Assembly (NCBI RefSeq): GCF_001422405.1
Contig: NZ_LMMV01000026.1
Location: 4,166-68,165 of the forward strand
Direction: 5' to 3'
DNA: 64,000 nt
From: Pseudorhodoferax sp. Leaf267
Lineage (GTDB): Bacteria; Pseudomonadota; Gammaproteobacteria; Burkholderiales; Burkholderiaceae_C
The translations under genes and the position numbers were made by a program. Positions 7,491 through 16,641 of this stretch are shown here, piece by piece (the first letter of the stretch is position 1; every line of letters starts with the position of its first letter). The notes under the pieces were generated by a model. That model was not told the DNA's origin, did no database searches, and was given only the letters and a program-made list of their open reading frames with translations.

Positions 7491-7901
7491 ATGACCCATC
7501 CCACCTTGGAAAGCGCCTCGAAATCCCTGCTCGTGCTGATCGCAGGCCCCTACATGTCCGGCACCGGTGGCGACCCCGACAAGATCGCTGCCAACCGCGC
7601 GCGGCTGGAGAGTTTTGCGCTGCCGATCTACGCGCGCGGCCACGTGCCGATGGTGGGCGAGTGGGTCGCGCTGCCCATCATCCATGCGGCCGGCGGGCGC
7701 GAGCATGGCGATGCGGTGTTCGATGCCTACCAGTACCCGGTCGCGCACCGCCTGCTCGCGCGCTGCGATGCCGTGCTGCGCATCGCAGGTGCTTCGCGCG
7801 GCGCGGACATGGACGTTGCGCGTGCACGCGCGCTGGGCCTGCCGGTGGTCTTCGAGGTCGATGCACTGCCCCTGCGCGCCGACGCGCCAGCACAGCCATG
7901 A
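7491..7901 (+). CDS. DUF4406/nucleoside 2-deoxyribosyltransferase-like protein
   Basis: A 136-residue protein with the pattern of the DUF4406 / nucleoside deoxyribosyltransferase-like fold: LLVLIAGPYMSGTGGDPDKI (substrate loop after the first strand), a helix with NRARLESFALPIYARGHVPM, and LARCDAVLRIAGASRGADMDV (the SxGA-like phosphate/nucleotide loop). Relatives cleave or transfer N-glycosidic bonds or bind nucleotides, but no activity can be assigned here. It is divergent from a DeoR regulator, which often control nucleoside or sugar pathways. The ATG at 7491 follows the promoter repeats; a much longer upstream in-frame ORF is an antisense shadow. Confidence 0.65.
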   Translation: MTHPTLESASKSLLVLIAGPYMSGTGGDPDKIAANRARLESFALPIYARGHVPMVGEWVALPIIHAAGGREHGDAVFDAYQYPVAHRLLARCDAVLRIAGASRGADMDVARARALGLPVVFEVDALPLRADAPAQP

Positions 7902-8124
7902 ACAGCGCCCGTGCGCCGTGCATGTCATCCTCAGACTGAGGGAAACACGGCCCCGCACTGTTGTCCGATCGGAAACGCAGCATTGCCCCCTTCACGGTTT
8001 TTATTGTGCGACCCGGCGCCTACAGTTCATCCCATCGATGAGCCACACGCAACGCGGTTCATCGAAGCGACCGCCGGGATGTCCCGGTGCTCGGATCGAT
8101 TGGCCCATTGCAAGGATGAACACC

Positions 8125-8442
8125 ATGAACACGAAGTTTTTCGCCACCGCCCTGGTCGCTGCCGCCGCCTTCGCCGCAGCCCCCGGCTTTGCCGCCGACA
8201 ACATCAGCGGTGAGGTCGGCTATGTGCCGCCCGCCCCCGTCGCATCGGCCAGCGGCCTGAGCCGCGCCACCGTGCAGGACGAGGCACGTCAGGCCGTGCG
8301 CAGCTTCACGCTGCCGGCCACGGGTGAGGGTTACGACGTGGGTGCCGTGACGCCGAGCAAGAGCACGCTGACGCGTGAGCAGGTGCGTGCTGAAGCGCGC
8401 TACGCCGTGAAGAACAGCCGCTTCCTCGGCGGCGAAGTCTGA
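8125..8442 (+). CDS. DUF4148 exported protein, copy 1
   Basis: A 105-residue exported protein with a clear signal peptide (MNTKFFATALVAAAAFAAAP, cleavage near GFA-ADN). After it comes a DUF4148-type region with two repeat units, each built around a TR/SR-E-V-xx-E-A-R helix (SRATVQDEARQAV and TREQVRAEARYAV). The family is abundant in Burkholderiales; its function is unknown. Two ATGs (8116, 8125) are possible; AAGGA at 8112-8116 is spaced correctly for 8125. A paralogue follows 11 bp downstream, so the two are one operon. Confidence 0.88.
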   Translation: MNTKFFATALVAAAAFAAAPGFAADNISGEVGYVPPAPVASASGLSRATVQDEARQAVRSFTLPATGEGYDVGAVTPSKSTLTREQVRAEARYAVKNSRFLGGEV

Positions 8443-8453
8443 AGGAGCGCGAC

Positions 8454-8867
8454 ATGAACACGAAGCTTCTCCTCTCGGCCCTGGTGGCTGCTGCCGGCTT
8501 TGCCGCCGCGCCCAGCTTTGCCGACAACATCAGCGGTGAAGTCGGCTACGTGCCGCCCGCACCGGTCGCATCGAAGAGCGGCGTGACGCGCGCCGACGTG
8601 CACAACGCGTACGTGCAGGCGCAGCGCAGCGGCCAGCTGGCGCAGCGCGGCGAGGGCGCAGACATCGGCTATGCAGCCGTGGCCAGCACGCGCAGCCGGC
8701 AGGACGTGCACAACGAAGTGGTGCAGGCCGCGCGCAACCAGCAACTGGCGCCGCGCGGCGAAGGCGCCGACATCGGCTATGTGGCTACGCCGGGCGTGCT
8801 GACACGCGAGGCCGTGCACGCCGAGGCCCTGCGCGCACAGCGCCCGGGCCGCAGCGGCGGCGTCTGA
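8454..8867 (+). CDS. DUF4148 exported protein, copy 2 with extra repeat
   Basis: A 137-residue paralogue of the preceding protein, with the same signal peptide and the same mature N-terminus (DNISGEVGYVPPAPVAS). It has three repeat units of about 35 residues, two ending in RGEGADIGY. The first unit starts RADVHNAYVQAQ, the second RQDVHNEVVQAA and the third REAVHAEALRAQ. A strong ribosome site (GAAGGAGC) precedes the ATG. About 50 bp around the mature N-terminus are almost identical to copy 1 at DNA level, indicating a recent tandem duplication. Probably periplasmic; function unknown. Confidence 0.88.
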   Translation: MNTKLLLSALVAAAGFAAAPSFADNISGEVGYVPPAPVASKSGVTRADVHNAYVQAQRSGQLAQRGEGADIGYAAVASTRSRQDVHNEVVQAARNQQLAPRGEGADIGYVATPGVLTREAVHAEALRAQRPGRSGGV

Positions 8868-8899
8868 TCCTCGTGGGCCGCGCAGTCGGCCCTGAACGC

Positions 8900-8931
8900 A
8901 CAAAGCCCGCGTCGAACGACGCGGGCTTTGT
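8900..8931. terminator. Perfect 15-bp stem-loop terminator between DUF4148 genes and kup
   Basis: ACAAAGCCCGCGTCG (8900-8914) pairs perfectly with 8917-8931 across a two-base loop. The A/T ends give a short U-tract in either direction, so it can serve both convergent transcripts. Confidence 0.85.
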
Positions 8932-8948
8932 CGTTGCAGGGTGCGCGC

Positions 8949-10817
8949 TCAGATCTCGATCTTCGAGCCCAGCTCCACCACCGCATTGCTCGGCAGCTTG
9001 AGGAAGTCGGCCGCGGCGCTGGCGTTCAGGTGCATCTGTGCGAACAGCTTTTCGCGCCAGGGCGCCATGCCGCTGCCGATGGTGGGGATCACGGTGTCGC
9101 GCGACAGGAAGTAGCTGGTCGTCATGCTCTCCATCTCGCAGCCGCGTGCGCGCATGGCCTGCAGTGCGCGCGGCACGTCGGGGTCGTTCTTGAAGCCGTA
9201 GTGGATGACCACCTGCCAGCAGTCGTGGCCGAGCGACTCGATCTGCAGGCGCTTGTCCATGCCGATCCACGGGACCTCGTGGCTGCGCACGGTGACGAAC
9301 AGGTTCTGCTCGTGCAGCACCTTGTTGTGCTTGAGGTTGTGCAGCAGCGCATTGGGGACGCTGCCGGGCGTGGCGGTCATGAAGATGGCCGTGCCGTCCA
9401 CGCGCGCCGGCGGGCTCACGAACACCGAATCCAGGAAGCTCGGCAGGTCGATCGCGTCGGCGCGCAGCGCCTGGTTCAGCAGGCGGCGGCCTTCGTGCCA
9501 GGTCACCATCAGCGTGAACATGGCGCCGCCGATCAAGAGCGGGAACCAGCCGCCCTCGAACAGCTTCATGAGGTTGGAGGCCCAGAAGGCGAAGTCGACG
9601 ACGAAGAAGAACCCGGTGGCCAGCACGCACAGCCACAGCGGGTATTTCCAGCCGTGGCGGATCACGAAGAAGGTCAGGATGGTGGTGATCAGCATGTCCG
9701 TGCACACCGCAATGCCGTAGGCTGCCGCCAGGTTGCTGGACGACTTGAACATGACCACGGCCATGGCGATGGCGATGAACAGGCCCCAGTTCACGAACGG
9801 CATGTAGATCTGCCCGGCCGCCTTCACGCTCGTGTGCTGCACCTGCAGCCGCGGCAGGTAGCCCAGCTGGATCACCTGCTTGGTGACCGAGAACGCGCCC
9901 GTGATCAGCGCCTGCGAGGCGATCACGGCGGCCAGCGTGGCCAGCACCACCATGGGCAGCAGCGCCCATTCGGGCGCCATCATGAAGAACGGGTTCTTCA
10001 CGGCCTCCGGGTCCTTGAGCAGCAGCGCGCCCTGGCCGAAGTAGTTCAGCGTCAGGCACGGCATCGCGATCGCGAACCAGGCCAGCCGGATCGGGCGCTT
10101 GCCGAAGTGGCCCAGGTCGGCGTAGAGCGCCTCGGCGCCGGTCACGGACAGCACGACCGCGCCCAGGATGATGAAGGTCGTGCCCGGGTTCAGCCAGATG
10201 AAGCGCAGCGCGTGGTGCGGGCTCAGGGCCCACAGGATCTCGGGATGCTCCACGATCTGGGCCACGCCCAGCAGCGCGATGGCGATGAACCAGACCAGCG
10301 TGATGGGCCCGAAGAACTTGCCGATGCCGCTGGTGCCGCGTTTCTGCACTGCAAACAGCGCGAACAGCACGACCAGCGTCAGCGGGATCACGGCCTTGCG
10401 GAAGGCCGGCGAGACCACTTCCAGCCCTTCGACGGCCGACAGCACGGAGATCGCCGGCGTGATCACGCCGTCGCCATAGAACAGGCAGGTGCCGAAAATG
10501 CCGACCAGCAGCAACACCTGGCGCAGCTGCGGCTTGTCCTTCACCGACTGCGAGGCCAGCGCCAGCATGGCCACCAGGCCGCCTTCGCCCGCGTTGTCGG
10601 CGCGCAGCACCAGCACCACGTACTTGAGCGAGACGATGACCGTCAGCGTCCAGAACAGGATGGACAGCACGCCGTACACGTTGTCGAACGTGAACGGCAC
10701 ATGCCCGGTGTGGAAGACTTCTTTGACCGCGTACAGGACGCTGGTGCCGATGTCGCCGTAGACGACGCCGATGGCGCCCAGGGTGAGGGCGGCGAGAGGG
10801 GTTTTGGAACTTTGCAC
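8949..10817 (-). CDS. kup: Low-affinity K+ uptake transporter Kup
   Basis: Inner-membrane H+/K+ symporter. From the GTG at 10817 the product is 622 residues, the same length as E. coli Kup. The frame is open 28 codons further, but that part is proline-rich and not conserved. N-terminal [20 protein letters not shown] is the family hallmark, followed by about 12 membrane segments (for example [20 protein letters not shown]). The cytoplasmic C-terminal domain ends [14 protein letters not shown]. kup lies downstream of gshA on the same strand with a 145-bp gap. Together with the Trk genes at 15-18 kb the window encodes two K+ uptake systems. Confidence 0.96.
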   Translation of the reverse strand: MQSSKTPLAALTLGAIGVVYGDIGTSVLYAVKEVFHTGHVPFTFDNVYGVLSILFWTLTVIVSLKYVVLVLRADNAGEGGLVAMLALASQSVKDKPQLRQVLLLVGIFGTCLFYGDGVITPAISVLSAVEGLEVVSPAFRKAVIPLTLVVLFALFAVQKRGTSGIGKFFGPITLVWFIAIALLGVAQIVEHPEILWALSPHHALRFIWLNPGTTFIILGAVVLSVTGAEALYADLGHFGKRPIRLAWFAIAMPCLTLNYFGQGALLLKDPEAVKNPFFMMAPEWALLPMVVLATLAAVIASQALITGAFSVTKQVIQLGYLPRLQVQHTSVKAAGQIYMPFVNWGLFIAIAMAVVMFKSSSNLAAAYGIAVCTDMLITTILTFFVIRHGWKYPLWLCVLATGFFFVVDFAFWASNLMKLFEGGWFPLLIGGAMFTLMVTWHEGRRLLNQALRADAIDLPSFLDSVFVSPPARVDGTAIFMTATPGSVPNALLHNLKHNKVLHEQNLFVTVRSHEVPWIGMDKRLQIESLGHDCWQVVIHYGFKNDPDVPRALQAMRARGCEMESMTTSYFLSRDTVIPTIGSGMAPWREKLFAQMHLNASAAADFLKLPSNAVVELGSKIEI

Positions 10818-10962
10818 TGCCAGGCCCCGATACGCCCACGGGGGCGGCTGGGGCAGCTTTTGGTGGGACGGCCATTGTGCGCGCGGCCCCTGGCGGCGCA
10901 AGCCGGAAAGTTGCAGCGGCCGGGGGGGATGTTGCGACGCAGCAACTGGCTGCTCCGCTGGC

Positions 10963-12255
10963 TCAATAGACTTCGGCGTCCGGGTCGGTCGCTTCGAGCT
11001 CGTAGCTGGCGGCCACCATGGCCAGCCGGCCGATCACGCCATACATGTAGAAGCGGTTGGGCGCGCTGGCGCCCGGCTTGACGCCGGGCTGCGGTAAGTG
11101 CGTACTCTCGGCGAACGCCAGCGGCACGAAGCGTGAGCCCGGCGCGTTCAGGTTCTCGTCCACCCCACGGTCGGCATGCACGCGGTAGAAACCGCCGACC
11201 ACGTAACGGTCCATCATGTAGACCACCGGCTCGGCCACCGCGTCATGCATGCGCTCGGCGGTCAGCACGCCCTCCTGGATGATCACGTCGTGCACGGGCT
11301 GGCCGTCCTTGGCCACCGCCATCTTGTTGCGCGTCTTGCGGTTGAGTTCGTCCAGGTCAGACGCATCGCGCACGGTCATGATGCCCATGCCGTAGGTGCC
11401 GTTGTCGGCCTTCACGACGACGAAGGGCTTCTCGTTGATGCCGTATTCCTTGTACTTGCGCCGGATCTTGGAGAGCAGTGCGTCGGCATTGGTCTGCAGG
11501 CAGTCCAGGCCCTGGCCCTCGGCGAAGTTGACCTCGCCGCACTTGCTGAACATCGGGTTGATCAGCCAGGGGTCGATGCCCAGCAGCTTGCCGAAGCGCT
11601 TGGACACCTCCTCGTAGCTCTGGAAATGCCGGCTCTTGCGCCGCACCGACCAGCCCGCGTGCAGCGGCGGCAGCAGGTACTGCTCGTGCAGCTCCTCCAG
11701 GATGCCGGGCGCGCCTGCGGACAGGTCGTTGTTCATGAGGATGGTGCAGGGGTCGAAGTTCTTGAGCCCCAGGCGCCGCTTGTTGCGCACCACCGGCTCC
11801 AGCGTGATCTGCTCGCCGCCGGGCAGGTCGATGGTCTTGGGCTCCTTGATGTCCGGGTCGACCGAGCCGATGCGCACGTTCAGCCCGGCCATGTGGAAGA
11901 TGCGCTGCAGCTGCGCGACATTGGCCAGGTAGAAGGTGTTGCGCGTGTGGTTCTCGGGGATCAGCAGCAGGTTCTTGGCCTCAGGGCAGATCTTCTCGAT
12001 CGCGGCCATGGCCGACTGCACGGCCAGCGGCAGCATGGCGGGGGTCAGGTTGTTCCAGCCGCCGGGGTACAGGTTGGTGTCTACCGGCGCGAGCTTGAAA
12101 CCGGCGTTGCGGATGTCCACCGAGCAATAGAACGGCGGCGTGTGCTCCATCCACTCGAGGCGGAACCAGCGTTCGATCGCCGGCGTGGAGTCCAGGATGC
12201 GCTGTTCGAGTTCGTTGATGGGGCCATTCAGGGCCGTGACGAGATGCGGAACCAT
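10963..12255 (-). CDS. gshA: Glutamate-cysteine ligase, proteobacterial type
   Basis: First and rate-limiting enzyme of glutathione synthesis. The 430-residue product belongs to the class found in beta-proteobacteria and Acidithiobacillus, which differs from E. coli GshA. Recognised segments are [64 protein letters not shown] and [20 protein letters not shown]. The ATG at 12255 follows AAGGG at about 9 nt. Upstream is the promoter region shared with the divergent TetR gene. gshB is encoded separately 10 kb away. Confidence 0.95.
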   Translation of the reverse strand: MVPHLVTALNGPINELEQRILDSTPAIERWFRLEWMEHTPPFYCSVDIRNAGFKLAPVDTNLYPGGWNNLTPAMLPLAVQSAMAAIEKICPEAKNLLLIPENHTRNTFYLANVAQLQRIFHMAGLNVRIGSVDPDIKEPKTIDLPGGEQITLEPVVRNKRRLGLKNFDPCTILMNNDLSAGAPGILEELHEQYLLPPLHAGWSVRRKSRHFQSYEEVSKRFGKLLGIDPWLINPMFSKCGEVNFAEGQGLDCLQTNADALLSKIRRKYKEYGINEKPFVVVKADNGTYGMGIMTVRDASDLDELNRKTRNKMAVAKDGQPVHDVIIQEGVLTAERMHDAVAEPVVYMMDRYVVGGFYRVHADRGVDENLNAPGSRFVPLAFAESTHLPQPGVKPGASAPNRFYMYGVIGRLAMVAASYELEATDPDAEVY

Positions 12256-12349
12256 GCAGGAGGCCCTTGACGATTAATTGAGTGAATTTTAGGGATATTG
12301 GGTGTTCCGCCCGGAAAAGCAAGCCAGCCAACGCCGCGATTTGCATCGC

Positions 12350-12367
12350 ATATGACGACCTTCATAT
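12350..12367. promoter_or_regulatory. Operator-like palindrome upstream of tetR
   Basis: ATATGA (12350-12355) and TCATAT (12362-12367) form a perfect 6-bp dyad with a 6-bp spacer, about 20 bp before the TetR start. The same core, ATATGACGA then C and TCAT, recurs at 13018-13033 before the SDR gene, with 14 of 16 positions identical. This pair suggests one TetR regulator controlling both genes. Confidence 0.6.
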
Positions 12368-12386
12368 TGTGTGCTACCGTTCGGCC

Positions 12387-12974
12387 ATGGAGTCCCCACC
12401 GAGTCGCAAGCAGATCACGCACGAGCGCATCGTGGAGAACGCCGCGCGCGTGATTCGCGAGGCCGGTTTCTGGGGCGTGGGCGTGGCGGACATCATGAAG
12501 CAGTCGGGCCTCACGCACGGCGGCTTCTACGCGCATTTCGCATCGCGTGACGCGCTGCTGTGCGAGGCCCTCGAGCGCGCCGGGCAGGACAGCGCGGCGC
12601 GCGTGGCCCAGGGCCTGGCGTTGCGCCAGGCACGCGGCGCCAGCCCGATCCGCGCGCTGGTGGAGCAGTACCTGTCGGACGCGCACCTGGCCGCGCCGGA
12701 GCGGGGCTGCCCGGTGGCCGCCCTCGCTTCCGAGATGCCGCGCCAGGCGCCCGAGGTGGCCGATGCTGCCGCCCATCGCGTGCGTTCGCTGATCAACGCC
12801 GTGCGCCAGGCGCTGCCGGCTTCGGCTGCGGCCGACGCGGGCGCCGTGGCCGGCCAGCTGGTCGGCACGCTGCAACTGGCGCGTGCGCTGGGCGACAACG
12901 CCGAGGGCCGCGCGTTGCTGGCCGACGCGCGCCGCCTGCTGCTCGCGCGGTACGACAGCGCCGCGCTGCACTGA
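12387..12974 (+). CDS. TetR/AcrR-family transcriptional regulator
   Basis: A 195-residue TetR repressor. The N-terminal helix-turn-helix (HERIVENAARVIREAGFWGV, then GVADIMKQSGLTHGGFYAHFAS) has the pattern THGGFYxHF of the NemR/YcdC-like group. The C-terminal ligand domain has RGCPVAALASEMPRQ, also typical of that group, whose members respond to electrophiles or quinones. The ATG at 12387 starts the homologous region; a longer frame from 12282 is not supported. The downstream SDR gene shares an operator-like motif. The ligand is unknown. Confidence 0.93.
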   Translation: MESPPSRKQITHERIVENAARVIREAGFWGVGVADIMKQSGLTHGGFYAHFASRDALLCEALERAGQDSAARVAQGLALRQARGASPIRALVEQYLSDAHLAAPERGCPVAALASEMPRQAPEVADAAAHRVRSLINAVRQALPASAAADAGAVAGQLVGTLQLARALGDNAEGRALLADARRLLLARYDSAALH

Positions 12975-13017
12975 ATCCCGCCGTCTCGAACACGCCTGCC
13001 CCTTCGCGCGTACCGAA

Positions 13018-13034
13018 ATATGACGAGCATCATT
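13018..13034. promoter_or_regulatory. Second copy of the TetR operator-like motif, before the SDR gene
   Basis: ATATGACGAGCATCATT matches 14 of 16 positions of the motif at 12350-12365 and is itself an imperfect dyad (ATGACG/CATCAT). It lies 18 bp before the SDR start codon, overlapping the region where the promoter or ribosome-loading site would be. Confidence 0.55.
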
Positions 13035-13051
13035 CCAACCAGGAGCACACC

Positions 13052-13756
13052 ATGCAACTCGACAACGCCACCGTCCTCATCACCGGCGCCAACCGCGGCA
13101 TCGGCCTGGCCTTCGCACGCGAGGCGCTGGCCCGTGGCGCGCGCAAGGTCTACGCCGGCGCGCGCGATCCGGCCAGCATCACGCTGCCGGGCGTGGAAGC
13201 GATCAAGCTCGACGTGACCAGCGCCGGCGACGTGGCCGCGGCCGCGCAGCGCTGTGGCGATGTGACGCTGCTGGTCAACAACGCGGGCGTGGCCCTCTTC
13301 GGCGGTGTGCTGGACAGCAGCCTGGACGACGTGCGCGCGCAGTTCGAGACCAACGTGATCGGCCCGATGCTCCTGAGCCGCGCCTTCGCGCCCGTGCTCA
13401 AGGCCAACGGCGGTGGCGCCGTGCTGAACGTGCTCTCGGTCGCCAGCTGGATCAGCACGCCGGGGCTGGCCATGTACGCCAGCAGCAAGTCGGCCGTCTG
13501 GTCGCTGACCAATGGCCTGCGCCACGAACTGCGCGGCCAGGGCACGCAGGTGCTGGGCCTGCACATGGGCTTCGTCGACACCGACCTCACGCGCGGCATC
13601 GACTTCCCGAAATCCACGCCCGAGTCCATCGTGCGCCAGGCCTACGACGCCCTGGAAAGCGGCGCCGAGGAGGTGCTGGGCGACGAGATCACGCGCCAGG
13701 TCAAGCAGGGCCTGTCTGCCCAGCCCGGCGTGTACCTGGCCGAAGTGAAGCGCTGA
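13052..13756 (+). CDS. Short-chain dehydrogenase/reductase (SDR)
   Basis: A 234-residue classical SDR. The NAD(P)-binding TGANRGIG loop is at residues 11-18, NNAG near 75, a catalytic serine in LSVASW, and the active-site YASSK near 145. These mark a complete Rossmann oxidoreductase; the arginines after the glycine loop hint at NADPH. AGGAG precedes the ATG. The TetR regulator just upstream probably controls it. The substrate is unknown; NemR/YcdC-type regulation would fit a reductase for reactive carbonyls, but that is inference. Confidence 0.92.
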   Translation: MQLDNATVLITGANRGIGLAFAREALARGARKVYAGARDPASITLPGVEAIKLDVTSAGDVAAAAQRCGDVTLLVNNAGVALFGGVLDSSLDDVRAQFETNVIGPMLLSRAFAPVLKANGGGAVLNVLSVASWISTPGLAMYASSKSAVWSLTNGLRHELRGQGTQVLGLHMGFVDTDLTRGIDFPKSTPESIVRQAYDALESGAEEVLGDEITRQVKQGLSAQPGVYLAEVKR

Positions 13757-13767
13757 GCGCGAGCGCC

Positions 13768-15204
13768 ATGAACGCCGCCGTCGCCCCCATGCCTGCAGGC
13801 CCCGCGCCCCAGGCCGCGCCGAACGCGCGCACGCTGCAGATGCTGCACGCGCCGCTGCTGCCAACGCTGCTGCGCCTGGCCACGCCCAACGTCATCGGCC
13901 TGTTCGCGATGACCATCATGATCGGCTACGACGGCTACATCCTGGGCCTGCTGGGGCCGGACGCGCTGGCCGGGGTGGCGCTGGTGCTGCCGCTGTCCAT
14001 GCTCATGATGCAGATGTCGGGTGGCGGCATCGGCGGCGCCACGACGGCTGCCGTGGCGCGGGCGCTGGGCGCGGGCCGCGGTGACGATGCGAGCCGGCTC
14101 GCCCAGCATGCGCTGCTGGTCGCGGCCGTGGCGGCGGCGCTGTTCACGCTCGTGCTGCTGGGTTTCGGCCCCACGGTTTACGGCGCCATGGGCGGGCGCG
14201 GTGCGGCGCTGGACGCGGCGCTGGCCTATTCCAACGTGATCTTCGGCGGCGCCATCGCCATCTGGGCCATCAACGTGCTGGCCGGCATCGTGCGTGGCAG
14301 CGGCAACATGCTGCTGCCTTCGCTGGGCCTGCTGGCGGCCACGCTGGTGCACCTCGCGCTGTGCCCGCTGCTGGTGTTCGGCTGGGGGCCGGTGCCCGCG
14401 CTCGGCATCGCCGGCGCCGCCTGGAGCACGCTGACCGTCAACGCGGGTACCGCGGCGGTGCTGGTGGCCTACCTGCTGCGCCGCCATGGCGCGGTGCGCC
14501 TGCAGGCCGTGCCCTGGCGCTTCAGGCAAAGCCTGCTGCAGGGCATCCTGCGCGTGGGCCTGCCGGCCTCGCTGAGCCCGGTCATCAGCAACACCTCGAT
14601 CGCGGTGGCCACGGCGGTCGTCGGCACCTACGGCACGGCGGCGCTGGCTGGCTACGGCGTGGCGGCGCGGCTCGAATACATCCTGGTGCCGATCGCGTTC
14701 GGCTTCGGCACGGCCTTGACCACGCTGGTCGCCACCAACATGGGCGCGGGCCAGGCCGCGCGCGCCCTGCGCGTGACCTGGATGGGCGGCGCGCTGGTGG
14801 CCGCCATCACGGGCGCCATCGGCCTCGCGGTGGCCATCGCGCCCGCCCTGTGGATGAACCTGTTCACCAGCGATGCCGAGATCCGCGCGCTGGGCGCCAC
14901 CTACCTGCGCATCGTGGGCGGCTGCTACGGCCTGTTCGGCCTGGGGCTGGCGCTGTTCTTCGCCTCGCAGGGCGCGGGCCGCATGCTGTGGCCGCTGTTG
15001 GGCAGCATGGCGCGGCTGGTCGTGGTGGCCATCGGCGGCTGGGTCTGCGTGGCATTGCTGCAGGCGCCGGCCAGTGGCTTCTATGCGGTGGTGGCGCTGA
15101 GCCTGGCGCTCTACGCGGCCATCATCGCGGGTGCGATCTGGTTCGGGCGCTGGCAGGCCGAGCCGATCAACGCCTCCAGAACGACGGCGTCAGCAAGGCC
15201 ATGA
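13768..15204 (+). CDS. MATE-family multidrug/Na+ efflux transporter
   Basis: A 478-residue inner-membrane protein with about 12 membrane segments and the two-fold repeat of MATE exporters. It has LLRLATPNVIGLFAMTIMIG near the N-terminus, GGIGGATTAAVARALGAGR in the first half and GFGTALTTLVATNMGAGQAA in the second. It probably exports cationic drugs in exchange for H+ or Na+; substrates cannot be read from sequence. It starts 11 bp after the SDR gene and may share its TetR control. Its 3' end overlaps the convergent trkH by 38 bp, so each gene's final codons lie on both strands. Confidence 0.92.
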   Translation: MNAAVAPMPAGPAPQAAPNARTLQMLHAPLLPTLLRLATPNVIGLFAMTIMIGYDGYILGLLGPDALAGVALVLPLSMLMMQMSGGGIGGATTAAVARALGAGRGDDASRLAQHALLVAAVAAALFTLVLLGFGPTVYGAMGGRGAALDAALAYSNVIFGGAIAIWAINVLAGIVRGSGNMLLPSLGLLAATLVHLALCPLLVFGWGPVPALGIAGAAWSTLTVNAGTAAVLVAYLLRRHGAVRLQAVPWRFRQSLLQGILRVGLPASLSPVISNTSIAVATAVVGTYGTAALAGYGVAARLEYILVPIAFGFGTALTTLVATNMGAGQAARALRVTWMGGALVAAITGAIGLAVAIAPALWMNLFTSDAEIRALGATYLRIVGGCYGLFGLGLALFFASQGAGRMLWPLLGSMARLVVVAIGGWVCVALLQAPASGFYAVVALSLALYAAIIAGAIWFGRWQAEPINASRTTASARP

Positions 15205-16633
15205 AGCTCAGCATCTCCAGCCGGCCCATCAGCATGGCCACGGTGCAGACCCAGATCTGAAAATCCGTCAGCACCGCGAACGAGGACGCCGGCCCCACGG
15301 CGCCCAGGCCCGGCCCCATGCAGTTCACGCTGGCGATGATGGCGCTGAACGCGGTCACCGGGTCCAGGTCGGTCAGCATCAGCACCATCGAGAGCGTGAT
15401 GATGGTTGCGCCATAGACCAGCATGAAGGCCAGCACCGCGAAGATCACGGGCGTGTCGACCACGGCATGGCCCAGCTTCACGGGCTGGATGGCGCGCGGG
15501 TGGGCCAGCCGCCGCATCTCGCGCCGGGCCTGCTGCAGCAGGATCAGCACGCGCACCATCTTGATGCCGCCGCCCGTGGAGCCGGCGCTCGTCGCAATGC
15601 CCGACAGCAGCAGCATGAAGATCGGCAGGAACACCGGCCACAGCAGGTAGTCCTGCGTGATGAAGCCCGTGGTCGTGGCCACCGAGACCACGTGGAAGAT
15701 GCCGTGGCGCAGCGCGTCCAGCGGCGCGTAGACGTCCTTGAACCACAGGAACCAGGCCGCGAACAGCCCGCCGCCGATCAGCACGCCGAGCGTGGCGCGC
15801 AGTTCCGGATCGCGCCAGGCCACGCCCCAATGGCCCTTGCGCACGGCCGAGAAATACAGCGCGAAGTTGCAGCTGGCGAACAGCATGAACAGCACGGCCG
15901 TCATCTCCAGCAGGGGCGACTGGAAGTAGCCGAAGCTCGCGTCGTGCGAGGACAGCCCGCCCAGGCTCACGGTGGCGAACATGTGCATCAACGCCTCCAT
16001 CGGCGGCATGCCCAGCGCCCAGAAGGCCAGGCCGCAGGCGGTGGACAGCGTGGCGTAGACGCCCCACAACCCCTTGGCCGTCTGCGCCATGCGCGGCGTG
16101 AGCTTGTTGTCCTTGAGCGGGCCGGCGGCCTCGGCCTTGAACAGCTGGCTGCCGCCCACGCCCAGCAGCGGCAGCACCGCCACGGCCAGCACCAGGATGC
16201 CCATTCCGCCCACCCACTGCAGGAAGGTGCGCCACAGGTTGATGGACAGTGGCAGCGTGTCCAGCTTGGTCAGCACCGTGCCGCCCGTGGTGGTGAGGCC
16301 CGAGACCGCCTCGAAGTAGGCATGCGTGAAGCTGAGCGGCTGGTCCATCAGCATGAAGCCGAACTTCAGTGGAATGGCCGCGAACAGCGGCAGCACCACC
16401 CAGGTCAGCGAGACCAGCATCACGCCGTGGCGTGGCTGCAGCTCACGTCGCCAACGCTGCATGCTGGCCCACAGCAGGCCCCCGACCGCAGCGGTCAGGG
16501 CCATGGACCGGATGTAGGCGTCGGTGATGCCGTCCTGCCAATGCCAGGAGACCAGCAGCGGCAGCGCCATGGACAGTGCCAGGAACATCAGCATGGCGCC
16601 CAGCACGCGCAGGACGGGAAAGATGTCTCGCAT
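15167..16633 (-). CDS. trkH: Trk potassium uptake channel subunit TrkH
   Basis: The 488-residue membrane-spanning subunit of the Trk K+ system. The selectivity-loop repeats are seen as SGLTTTGGTV, SLGGLSSHDASFG, VVSVATTTGFIT and ANCMGPGLGAVG-like ASVNCMGPGLGAVG. The C-terminus MALLTPSFWRR is typical. It is the last gene of the leftward operon and follows trkA by 8 bp. It ends inside the last codons of the convergent MATE gene (38-bp overlap), and no terminator was seen there. Confidence 0.96.
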   Translation of the reverse strand: MRDIFPVLRVLGAMLMFLALSMALPLLVSWHWQDGITDAYIRSMALTAAVGGLLWASMQRWRRELQPRHGVMLVSLTWVVLPLFAAIPLKFGFMLMDQPLSFTHAYFEAVSGLTTTGGTVLTKLDTLPLSINLWRTFLQWVGGMGILVLAVAVLPLLGVGGSQLFKAEAAGPLKDNKLTPRMAQTAKGLWGVYATLSTACGLAFWALGMPPMEALMHMFATVSLGGLSSHDASFGYFQSPLLEMTAVLFMLFASCNFALYFSAVRKGHWGVAWRDPELRATLGVLIGGGLFAAWFLWFKDVYAPLDALRHGIFHVVSVATTTGFITQDYLLWPVFLPIFMLLLSGIATSAGSTGGGIKMVRVLILLQQARREMRRLAHPRAIQPVKLGHAVVDTPVIFAVLAFMLVYGATIITLSMVLMLTDLDPVTAFSAIIASVNCMGPGLGAVGPASSFAVLTDFQIWVCTVAMLMGRLEMLSFMALLTPSFWRR

Positions 16634-16641
16634 CGCGCCGG

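Noticed and set aside
7929-7941. CCTCAG-A-CTGAGG dyad and CCGGGA/TCCCGG stem (8074-8087) upstream of the DUF4148 genes
   Set aside because: Short and isolated; such dyads are expected by chance in G+C-rich DNA and no regulator is linked.
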